From positions 1-35,467 of the forward strand of contig CACBWF010000007.1 in the NCBI GenBank assembly GCA_902542925.1: a stretch of 35,467 nucleotides of DNA, given 5' to 3'. Positions 6,161 through 11,980 of the stretch are shown here, in pieces. The first letter of the stretch is position 1. Each line of letters begins with the position of its first letter. This DNA is from an uncultured Alphaproteobacteria bacterium. GTDB taxonomy: Bacteria > Pseudomonadota > Alphaproteobacteria > Methylaequorales > Methylaequoraceae. The notes under the pieces were generated by a model. It was not told where the DNA came from, searched no databases, and saw only the letters and a program-made list of their open reading frames with translations. The translations under genes and the position numbers were made by a program.

Positions 6161-6432
6161 TGATAGAGTTTTTAATGCATCTCCTTATTCTTGGTGCAGT
6201 CATTCCACCAGTATTTTCTTTGTGTCTTTATCCGTGGTGGTGGTTATTTGATAATACAAAAGTAGTTGATAGTTATTTTAAGAAGAACTTTCATTCAAAG
6301 AAATATGGAAAGTTATTTCATATTTGTTTTTCTGGAGTATGGGTGATATTTATTTTTTCACTTCTTGGGTTATGTATTTGGTTGTTTGTTTTCGTTATGG
6401 GTTATTTACTTCCAATATTGGGTTATGACTAA
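6160..6432 (+). CDS. Small membrane protein with two transmembrane helices (about 90 aa)
   Basis: Hydrophobic protein with spans at roughly residues 2-27 (EFLMHLLILGAVIPPVFSL, then a WWW cluster) and 60-87 (VWVIFIFSLLGLCIWLFVFV), joined by a basic cytoplasm-like loop (DSYFKKNFHSKKYGK). I place the start at GTG 6160, ten bases after AAGGA; GTG 6151 and ATG 6175 are alternatives. It overlaps or abuts the stop of the 5246 gene and is probably co-transcribed and coupled. Function unknown; a superinfection-exclusion or toxin-like role is possible for such a protein but unsupported. Confidence 0.65.
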   Translation: MIEFLMHLLILGAVIPPVFSLCLYPWWWLFDNTKVVDSYFKKNFHSKKYGKLFHICFSGVWVIFIFSLLGLCIWLFVFVMGYLLPILGYD

Positions 6433-6513
6433 AAAAATAATCCTCATAAACAATCAAATCGGATGAACACCGAAGTATATTTATTTAACCTTTTTTTTGA
6501 TTTTTACGCAGAC

Positions 6514-6569
6514 AAAAAAAAGAGGTGAATAAAGTTAAAAATGATTAAAAAACTTACGCACCTCTTTTT
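6514..6569 (-). terminator. Intrinsic terminator of the 7929-6617 minus-strand genes
   Basis: AAAAAGAGGTG (6517-6527) and CACCTCTTTTT (6559-6569) form a perfect 11-bp stem; an inner AAGTT/AACTT pairing (6532 and 6551) adds a second stem. On the minus strand a run of eight T (6521-6514) follows the GC part. On the plus strand five T follow, so it may also stop transcription from 5246-6432. Confidence 0.78.
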
Positions 6570-6616
6570 CCCTAACAAAATGATTTGAGAAAATGTTAAA
6601 ACTATTTAGGTTTTAA

Positions 6617-6769
6617 TCACTTTTTGTAAGAAGAAACTTCATTCATAATCATACGACTTAAATAATGCGTTAAAGTGTATCCATTATCATACGCAACTTG
6701 TTTGATACTATCTTTCAAGTCTTTATCAAGACGCATATTTATTCTATCGTTTTTAATATTTACATTCAT
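6617..6769 (-). CDS. Ribbon-helix-helix (Arc/MetJ-type) regulator, 50 aa
   Basis: A 50-residue product (MNVNIKNDRINMRLDKDLKD, then a helix and THYLSRMIMNEVSSYKK). The layout is the canonical RHH fold: a short beta strand with alternating residues (RINMRLD, about 9-15), helix A (KDLKDSIKQVAYDNG), a turn (YT) and helix B (LTHYLSRMIMNEV). Such proteins dimerise and bind operator DNA with the paired strands. AGGGG followed by TAGG lies 5-12 bases upstream of the ATG at 6769. It is the last gene before the terminator. It is the best candidate in view for the protein that reads the repeated TGTTCCCC motif, but that link is inference. Confidence 0.8.
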   Translation of the reverse strand: MNVNIKNDRINMRLDKDLKDSIKQVAYDNGYTLTHYLSRMIMNEVSSYKK

Positions 6770-6793
6770 AACCTACCCCTTATAAGTGTCGTT

Positions 6794-7030
6794 TCATTTA
6801 TATTTATAAGACCCATTAACTAATCTGTCGTATTCTGCGTCAATAGTTGTGTCTTTATGTTTTCCAGTTTGAACCTTGCGTAAAGCATCACGCATATTAG
6901 GAATACTTGCGTAAGAGTTTGATGGATTTTTCTTCAAATGGAAATCAAGGTTGTCTTTTTTCTTTTGCAGTTCCGTCTCCGACCTCTTCTCTAACTCTCT
7001 TGCCTTTTTGTAGAAATATTCTCTATCCAT
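6794..7030 (-). CDS. Hypothetical basic helical protein (78 aa)
   Basis: Unrecognised. Strongly charged, helical N-terminal half (YKKARELEKRSETELQKKKD) typical of a coiled coil. The second half (SYASIPNMRDALRKVQTGKH, then DAEYDRLVNGSYKYK) is Tyr-rich and basic. No membrane segment. It overlaps the preceding gene's stop by 8 bases, so translation is likely coupled, and the ribbon-helix-helix gene follows 24 bases downstream. Confidence 0.68.
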   Translation of the reverse strand: MDREYFYKKARELEKRSETELQKKKDNLDFHLKKNPSNSYASIPNMRDALRKVQTGKHKDTTIDAEYDRLVNGSYKYK

Positions 7031-7487
7031 TTATCTCTTCCTTAACTTCTTTTTCTAACTCATCAACTGTTCTCTCTAACTCATCTTTCATAGAATGGTT
7101 TGTATCTTGTGCAAGTAAAGTTAGTTCTTGTTCATCAGTTAGTTCTTCTTCATCGTCTTTTGATAATGTTATGAGTTGAGTAATCTTGTATGATTTACCA
7201 AAATCTTCTGTTGGTTTAATCTCTGTATTCACAAGTTTGGTTTTAACTTTTTCAATAAAGTCATCTTTGTATAAATGCATCTCATTTGAAATCTTGTTAT
7301 AGAGAGTTTTTAAGTTGGTGCATTTTGTATTGTCGTAATCAACTCTTGCGACCTCATCTTTATCTTCTGGTCTCGCAATCATAGATGGGTTTGTGTATTT
7401 TGTTTTAATAACAACTTCGGTGAAGTCATTTAGTTGAACATTATATTCAATATCGTATGTCGTTATATAAGATTTTAACTCACTCAT
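7023..7487 (-). CDS. Hypothetical acidic protein (154 aa)
   Basis: Unrecognised. The N-terminal half is mixed alpha/beta (SYITTYDIEYNVQLNDFTEV and so on). The C-terminal third is very acidic and helical (DDEEELTDEQELTLLAQD, then ELERTVDELEKEVKEE), probably a coiled coil. It lacks Cys-based or catalytic signatures and membrane segments. AAGGAAA lies about 9 bases before the ATG at 7487. Coupled to the 6794-7030 gene by an 8-base overlap. Confidence 0.7.
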   Translation of the reverse strand: MSELKSYITTYDIEYNVQLNDFTEVVIKTKYTNPSMIARPEDKDEVARVDYDNTKCTNLKTLYNKISNEMHLYKDDFIEKVKTKLVNTEIKPTEDFGKSYKITQLITLSKDDEEELTDEQELTLLAQDTNHSMKDELERTVDELEKEVKEEING

Positions 7488-7538
7488 TATTTGTTTCCTT
7501 AATCATTATTCTAAACTCTTAGGATTGGATTAGAATGT

Positions 7539-7618
7539 GTATCAAATGGTTTCTTGATTGATACTTCATATATTTATTGCGTGTCTGTATGACCCTTATT
7601 TTGGATTACATTACAGAC
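7539..7618 (-). other. Two hairpins between the 7606 and 7023 genes
   Basis: GTATCA (7539-7544) pairs with TGATAC (7559-7564), and GTCTGTA (7583-7589) pairs perfectly with TACAGAC (7612-7618), the latter overlapping the end of the upstream coding region. No T-run follows either, so they look like intercistronic RNA structures, in line with elements I and II. Confidence 0.4.
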
Positions 7619-7929
7619 CTCTTTAACGCATCATATATCTTCATATTCTTGTAGAAGTTTTTGTTGGGTTTAACTTTTGTTTCTAACCATTTTTCTAACA
7701 ACAAAAGATATTCAAAACCTCTTTTTGCATCTTGTAGTTTGTCGTCTATTTCTTTGTATTGTTCATTCAACTCTGGTCGTATGTTTTCGTTTCCTGTTTC
7801 TAAATACTCATCAATAATAATCTGATTGATGTTGTATAAATCACTTTCAAGTTCTGTAATCTTATTCTGTCGTTCTATAACTAAATCATTCCAAATATCC
7901 CAAGAAACACTATATTTGTGTTTGGACAT
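7606..7929 (-). CDS. Hypothetical coiled-coil protein (107 aa)
   Basis: Unrecognised. Almost entirely helical and rich in Glu, Lys, Asn and Leu, with heptad-like spacing (RQNKITELESDLYNINQIII, then QYKEIDDKLQDAKRGFEYLL). The C-terminus is basic (ETKVKPNKNFYKNMKIYD). No signal peptide or membrane span. Preceded by AAGGAAAGAG about 8 bases before the ATG at 7929. It is the first coding region after a long structured leader that begins near motif copy D. Confidence 0.68.
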   Translation of the reverse strand: MSKHKYSVSWDIWNDLVIERQNKITELESDLYNINQIIIDEYLETGNENIRPELNEQYKEIDDKLQDAKRGFEYLLLLEKWLETKVKPNKNFYKNMKIYDALKRSVM

Positions 7930-7971
7930 TTTCTCTTTCCTTATTTTGTATTCTAAAGAATCATCTAACCC

Positions 7972-8398
7972 AAAATCACTTGCGTGATTTTACTTCGTCA
8001 AATCAAGTTTATTTTTATTTTGTTAAGGGATTAAATCTTGTGGAAGTTTCTTGCAGACATAGAGAACCTTATGCAAGGTTCATCTACGAAAGAACTTGTG
8101 TTTAGTTCCCATTAACATATTCAGTTAGAGCAACTTATTTACATAAGATGAGTTTGGAAGTCCGATTATAACTTTTACACTCTTGATACTTCGGTGAGAG
8201 GTCTAACTGCAAACTGAAATACAGTTAGTTCTCTGATAGTTTTCTATCGTCTTTTCTAATAATGTTTAGACACCATTTTAGTTTGGGTGTTTCATAATAA
8301 AAATATTGCAACCTATCTTACGACACTCTGGTAGTCGCAACCCTTAAAATAAAATAGGTAATCATCAACTTGGGTTTTGGACACCACCCAGATGATTA
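7972..8398 (-). ncRNA. Candidate large structured RNA or leader, about 430 nt, without open reading frames
   Basis: A gene-free stretch dense in perfect or near-perfect stems: 7972-7979/7984-7991 (8 bp, loop GCAA on the minus strand); 8064-8070/8075-8081 (7 bp); 8203-8209/8222-8228 (7 bp); 8235-8239/8244-8248 (5 bp); 8269-8273/8286-8290 (5 bp); 8311-8316/8354-8359 (6 bp) enclosing 8321-8324/8333-8336 (4 bp); 8359-8366/8391-8398 (8 bp) with inner 8371-8375/8386-8390 (5 bp). Neighbouring genes and motif copy D point to minus-strand transcription into the 7929 gene, but a separate RNA on either strand is possible. No match to a known family could be tested. Confidence 0.5.
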
Positions 8399-8506
8399 TG
8401 AACAGTTTGATTTAATGAAAGGAGAAACCATTTTTAACATTTTCTCATAGTCCATAATCATCTATAACTATTTATAAAAGTTGTGAGTCTAATGTGAGTT
8501 TTTTTT

Positions 8507-8532
8507 TCAAATAGTGTTCCCCCAGTTGCATA
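8507..8532 (-). repeat. Element-specific motif, copy D (shortened)
   Basis: TCAAATAGTGTTCCCCCAGT followed by TGCATA, lacking three bases of the AAAATAGGG part. A TTGAAA lies at the -35 position on the minus strand as in the other copies, but no good -10 box follows at 16-18 bases, so promoter function here is doubtful. Confidence 0.55.
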
Positions 8533-8554
8533 TAGAACAAATGATGAACAAACA

Positions 8555-8587
8555 AAAGTGTATTGAAAGTGTATTGAAAGTGTATTG
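8555..8587. repeat. Three perfect tandem copies of an 11-bp repeat
   Basis: AAAGTGTATTG occurs three times head to tail (8555, 8566, 8577), about one helical turn each. It lies between motif copy D and the tmRNA terminator, close to the inferred attachment site, where integrase arm sites are usually found. Nothing else is seen from 8400 to 8656 apart from copy D and the direct repeat TTGTGAGTCT at 8481 and 8644. Confidence 0.7.
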
Positions 8588-8656
8588 AACTTATTGCACT
8601 ATTGTTTCCCTTATTTTCTGTTGAGTGAATCCTCTGAAACCCTTTGTGAGTCTCCC

Positions 8657-8691
8657 TAAAACAAACAAGGGGTGACAATCGCCACCCCTTG
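8657..8691 (-). terminator. Intrinsic terminator of the tmRNA gene
   Basis: On the minus strand CAAGGGGTG (8691-8683) pairs with CACCCCTTG (8674-8666, via T at 8675), followed by TTTGTTTTA (8665-8657). It directly follows the pseudoknot of the coding piece and lies at the inferred chromosome/element junction. Confidence 0.8.
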
Positions 8692-8948
8692 CCGATGAGA
8701 CTTCTGTTGCCCGGCGTCTCACAGCCGCGCTTACCTAATATTTAAGCAGCGAGTACCATTTCATTATCGTTGGCACTTATTATGTTTTAGTCCAATAACG
8801 ACGGAACTACACCGAGCAAAGTTTTGATAATTCCACGCACGTCGATCCTATATCGCCCCCTTTAAACTATGGTGGAGGCGCCGGGTACCGCCCCCGGGTC
8901 CGCCTCGATTCCTCATCAAACATTTATTGCTATAGCTGAAAAATCAGC
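8692..8948 (-). ncRNA. ssrA: tmRNA, circularly permuted two-piece form
   Basis: Trans-translation RNA that frees stalled ribosomes and tags the product for proteolysis. On the minus strand the acceptor piece comes first: a T-arm-like hairpin (stem 8897-8893/8885-8881, loop 8892-8886), acceptor strand CGCCTCC (8880-8874), discriminator A and an encoded CCA (8872-8870). After only 9 bases (8869-8861) the coding piece starts with GGGGGCG (8860-8854), which pairs with CGCCTCC over 7 bp. The tag frame GCC to TAA (8774-8742) encodes ANDNEMVLAA, the usual ANDN start and AA end. An H-type pseudoknot follows: TGAGAC/GTCTCA (8721-8716 with 8701-8696) and GCCG/CGGC (8715-8712 with 8694-8691). The permutation is the known alphaproteobacterial arrangement. 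The outer ends are approximate; a GCTGA/TCAGC hairpin marks 8935-8948. Confidence 0.93.
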
Positions 8949-8984
8949 ACTTTAAGAATATATTAAAAAAAAAAAAATTAAAGA

Positions 8985-9012
8985 ATATTATTTTTGTATT
9001 TGTTTTTTCAAA
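8985..9012 (-). promoter_or_regulatory. Probable tmRNA promoter
   Basis: On the minus strand TTTGAA (9012-9007), 16 bases, TAATAT (8990-8985), predicting a start near 8978, about 30 bases ahead of the first tmRNA hairpin. The region is so A/T-rich that other -10 boxes are possible. Confidence 0.45.
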
Positions 9013-9025
9013 CAAAAAAGTTTTA

Positions 9026-9964
9026 ATGTTGATGATGGAACAGAAAAAAAAAAATCTTGATCAAATTAATAAGATCAGAAAAAACACTAACACTACTAGA
9101 AGAGCTACAGTAAAAAAAATTGAAAATATTTTATATAAAAGTTTTAAGGTTTTAGATAAAGGTTTTATTAGAGTAATTGATTACATGGGAGATGATAGCT
9201 CAATAGTCCAAGCTGCTAGAGTTTCATATGGCAAGGGTACAAAAAAAATAAATCAAGATAAAAATCTTATAAATTACCTTATAAGTCATAGGCATTCTAC
9301 ACCTTTTGAAATGAATGAAATTAAATTTCATGTTAAATTACCAATTTTTGTAGCTAGACAGTGGATAAGACATAGAACAGCTAATGTTAACGAATATTCG
9401 GCGAGATATTCAATTTTAGATAGTGAGTTTTATATACCTAACAAAAAAAATATGCAGGCACAATCAAAATCAAACAATCAAGGAAGAGAACAACAACTTA
9501 ATGACATAGAATCAAAACAGTATCTTGGTATAATAAAGAAAAACTCAAAGCATGCATTTAGTGACTATAGAGAATTGTTGAATGAAGATGACGGCGGAAA
9601 AACTCTTGATAAAAATAAGAATGGTGTTGCACGAGAACTCGCAAGAATGGTTCTTCCACTGAATGCCTATACTGAGTGGTATTGGAAGATTGATCTTCAC
9701 AATCTCATGCATTTTTTGTCATTGAGATTTGATTATCATGCTCAATATGAAATTAGAGTGTATGCGGAAGTAATGCTTGATATTCTGAAAAAATGGGTTC
9801 CACTAACTTATGAAGCATTTATTTCACACAGATTAGAAAATATAAGTTTATCAAAACATGGGATTGAGTTTATTAAAAACTTAATTCACGGTAAGAAAAA
9901 TAATAAAATTAAAATTTCAAAAAGAGAAGAAGATGAATTGAAAAAAAAATTTGGTATTATATGA
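9026..9964 (+). CDS. thyX: Flavin-dependent thymidylate synthase
   Basis: Converts dUMP to dTMP with methylenetetrahydrofolate, FAD and NADPH, the alternative to ThyA. The ThyX signature is present as [14 protein letters not shown] (about residues 115-128), with the upstream conserved block [12 protein letters not shown] (87-98) and the C-terminal [10 protein letters not shown]-like substrate region ([17 protein letters not shown], about 233-249). At 312 residues it is within the range of alphaproteobacterial ThyX, with a basic, probably disordered N-terminal extension of about 30 residues. ATGs at 9026, 9032 and 9035 are all possible starts; no clear ribosome binding site decides. It is convergent with mrp, with only three bases between the two stops. 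Confidence 0.95.
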   Translation: MLMMEQKKKNLDQINKIRKNTNTTRRATVKKIENILYKSFKVLDKGFIRVIDYMGDDSSIVQAARVSYGKGTKKINQDKNLINYLISHRHSTPFEMNEIKFHVKLPIFVARQWIRHRTANVNEYSARYSILDSEFYIPNKKNMQAQSKSNNQGREQQLNDIESKQYLGIIKKNSKHAFSDYRELLNEDDGGKTLDKNKNGVARELARMVLPLNAYTEWYWKIDLHNLMHFLSLRFDYHAQYEIRVYAEVMLDILKKWVPLTYEAFISHRLENISLSKHGIEFIKNLIHGKKNNKIKISKREEDELKKKFGII

Positions 9965-9967
9965 ATT

Positions 9968-10753
9968 TTATTCAAAAGTAATTTTTGTATTATTCGATTT
10001 ACTGTCTTTTTTGAGATATTTAAGAAAATTATCAATAACCTTATCATAAACTAAAAAAGACTGGCTTTTCTTATCTGTTACTACAGGTTTTCCAAGATCG
10101 GAATGAGTAGTTATTTCAGGCAAAATTGGTATCTGTCCTAAAAAAGGAATCTTTTGTTTTCTTGATTCATTTAAACCGCCATCTTTACCAAAAATATAAA
10201 TTTTTTTATTGCCTTGTTTTAAAAAACTCATATTTTCAATTATTCCTGTTATTTCAACATTTACTCTTTTAAACATGTTTATAGCTTTTCTTACATCTAC
10301 AAGTGAAATGTCTTGAGGAGTGGTCACTACAACAGCTCCACTAATGCTTAATGATTGAGACAAAGACAATTGAATATCCCCAGTACCAGGTGGTAAATCT
10401 ATTATCAAAAAATCCAATTCACCCCAGGCAATATCAGTTAACATTTGATTGAGAGCTCTAACAACCATAGCTCCTCTCCAGATTATTGGTTTTTCTTCAT
10501 CAATAAGATTACCTATTGACATTGACTTGATGCCATATTTTTCAAAAGGTAAAATTTTTTTTTCTTTACTAATTTCTGGTTTTTCATTTATTTTAAGCAT
10601 CTTTGGTATCGAGGGACCGTATATGTCAGCATCAAGTAAGCCAACTTTAAATTTCTTTTGGGATAAGCATATTGCTAAGTTAGTTGAAACTGTTGACTTT
10701 CCAACACCTCCTTTACCTGAACCTACAACAATAATATTTTTTATATTTTTCAA
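9968..10753 (-). CDS. mrp: Mrp/ApbC-type P-loop ATPase, iron-sulfur cluster carrier
   Basis: Nbp35/ApbC family protein that carries Fe-S clusters to target enzymes in the cytoplasm. The deviant Walker A GKGGVGKST is at residues 13-21, Walker B-like FLIIDLPPGTGD at about 115-126, and the family signature IENMSF at about 172-177. At 261 residues it lacks the N-terminal MIP18-type domain found in longer Mrp proteins. It also lacks the CxxC pair that often follows ENMSxF; in its place is LKQGNKKIYIFGKDGG, reminiscent of other alphaproteobacterial forms without the pair. Monocistronic, convergent with thyX and divergent from hflK. Confidence 0.92.
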   Translation of the reverse strand: MKNIKNIIVVGSGKGGVGKSTVSTNLAICLSQKKFKVGLLDADIYGPSIPKMLKINEKPEISKEKKILPFEKYGIKSMSIGNLIDEEKPIIWRGAMVVRALNQMLTDIAWGELDFLIIDLPPGTGDIQLSLSQSLSISGAVVVTTPQDISLVDVRKAINMFKRVNVEITGIIENMSFLKQGNKKIYIFGKDGGLNESRKQKIPFLGQIPILPEITTHSDLGKPVVTDKKSQSFLVYDKVIDNFLKYLKKDSKSNNTKITFE

Positions 10754-10849
10754 AGCTTTATATTTTGTATAAATATGAAATAATTACTTTGCATGATTAA
10801 AACAATTCTTATATAAAAATGAAACATAAATTTTAATTGGAGTAAATTA

Positions 10850-11980
10850 ATGGTTTGGTCGCCAAATGATGGAGATAATCAAAGCCCATGGGGAAGTGGC
10901 AGCGGAGGCAACAACAAGAAGGGATCTAGAAAAGGTAATGGTTCATTTGATCCTGGTGATTATGATGATATTTTGAAAAATATTCAAAATAGGTTTAAAT
11001 CTATGTTCCCTAAGAATTCTTCCTCAAACCTTTTGGTTTTAGTTGTAATAGTGGGATTATTTTGGTTAGCCAGTGGTTTTTACAGAGTTGGGACCGATGA
11101 ACAGGGTGTTGTGGTTAGATTCGGAAAATATGTTAGAACATCAGAACCTGGATTACATTACCATTTACCTCTTCCTATTGAGAGTGTGTCAAAACCAAAA
11201 GTTACTAAAGTAAATAGGATTGAGGTAGGTTTTAGAAATTCTCAGAGCCAATTTAGTCAAAATTCACAAACAAGACAAGTCCCTGAGGAAGCGCTAATGC
11301 TTACAGGTGATGAAAACATTGTTGATTTAAATTTCACAATTTTTTGGATCATAAATGACGCGAAGGATTTTTTATTTAATGTGAGAAACCCTGAAGCAAC
11401 TATTAAAAGTATTGGAGAAAGTGTTATGAGGGAAAAAATTGGCCAAACACCGATTGACCCAATCCTTGCCGAAGGTAAATCTATAGTTGAGGAAGATGCC
11501 AAACTAAAGTTGCAGAATGTTCTTGATTATTATAAATCTGGAATTTTAGTTACTCAAGTGCAACTCCAAAAAGCCGACCCCCCAGAAAACGTTATAGATT
11601 CGTACAGAGATGTTCAAAGGGCAAAAACTGACGAACAAAAACTAATTAATGAGGCTCAAGCTTATAGAAATGACATAATTCCAAAAGCCAGAGGTCAAGC
11701 TGAAAAACTGATTCAAGAATCAGAGGCATATAAAAAAGAAGTTGTTTCAAAAGCAAAAGGTGAAGCTGAGAGGTTTATTTCGGTTTATAACTCCTATAAA
11801 GATTCAAAGGATGTTACTAGAAAAAGAATTTATTTAGAGACACTCGAACAGACACTGGGAAAAATTGATAAAGTCATTGTTGATAAAGACGCAGGTAGTG
11901 GAATCGTTCCATATCTTCCTCTACCAGAATTAAAAAAAAGATCTAATGTAATTAAAGGTATAGATGATGAAGACAACTAA
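10850..11980 (+). CDS. hflK: FtsH protease modulator HflK (SPFH/band 7 protein)
   Basis: Membrane-anchored SPFH protein that with HflC forms a large periplasmic-side cage around FtsH and moderates its proteolysis. The Gly/Asn/Ser-rich N-terminus (about 1-56) is typical of HflK. One transmembrane helix follows (about 60-77), then the SPFH domain starting YRVGTDEQGVVVRFGKY, and a long helical C-terminal region rich in AEKLIQESEAYKKEV-type heptads. 376 residues, the usual length. GGAG lies 8 bases before the ATG. The 3' end overlaps hflC by 17 bases, and degP and miaA follow closely, suggesting one operon of envelope quality control. Confidence 0.95.
   Translation: MVWSPNDGDNQSPWGSGSGGNNKKGSRKGNGSFDPGDYDDILKNIQNRFKSMFPKNSSSNLLVLVVIVGLFWLASGFYRVGTDEQGVVVRFGKYVRTSEPGLHYHLPLPIESVSKPKVTKVNRIEVGFRNSQSQFSQNSQTRQVPEEALMLTGDENIVDLNFTIFWIINDAKDFLFNVRNPEATIKSIGESVMREKIGQTPIDPILAEGKSIVEEDAKLKLQNVLDYYKSGILVTQVQLQKADPPENVIDSYRDVQRAKTDEQKLINEAQAYRNDIIPKARGQAEKLIQESEAYKKEVVSKAKGEAERFISVYNSYKDSKDVTRKRIYLETLEQTLGKIDKVIVDKDAGSGIVPYLPLPELKKRSNVIKGIDDEDN

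Larger units (their letters stand above)
1..8656. mobile_element. Integrated mobile element, left end outside the window, right end at the tmRNA gene
   Basis: The stretch carries a tyrosine integrase, a serine recombinase, a ribbon-helix-helix regulator and about ten small genes I cannot assign. It ends at the 3' end of the tmRNA gene, a classic attachment target for tyrosine integrases. Base usage differs sharply from the neighbouring chromosome: by eye I found no AATT, GATC, AGCT, GTAC, ACGT, TCGA, GGCC, CCGG, GCGC or CGCG, whereas these appear as soon as the tmRNA body is reached (CCGG at 8711, GTAC at 8753, AATT at 8829, GATC at 8843). No capsid, terminase, conjugation or recognisable replication gene is visible. 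It could be a phage satellite, a genomic island or the end of a larger prophage. The exact right boundary is inferred and may lie anywhere between about 8590 and 8710. Confidence 0.8.

Noticed and set aside
8555-8587. Possible CRISPR-like repeats
   Set aside because: The units are 11 bp with no spacers between them, so this is a tandem repeat and not an array.
1-8640. Loss of GANTC (CcrM) sites as part of the palindrome avoidance
   Set aside because: GANTC seems under-represented, but several copies exist (for example 2192, 4283, 5093, 6060, 8485), so unlike the tetramers it is not absent, and I did not count it rigorously.
8472-8678. Minus-strand frame of 68 codons near the tmRNA
   Set aside because: It starts inside the tmRNA terminator hairpin, crosses the 11-bp tandem repeats, and has no ribosome binding site or protein-like composition.
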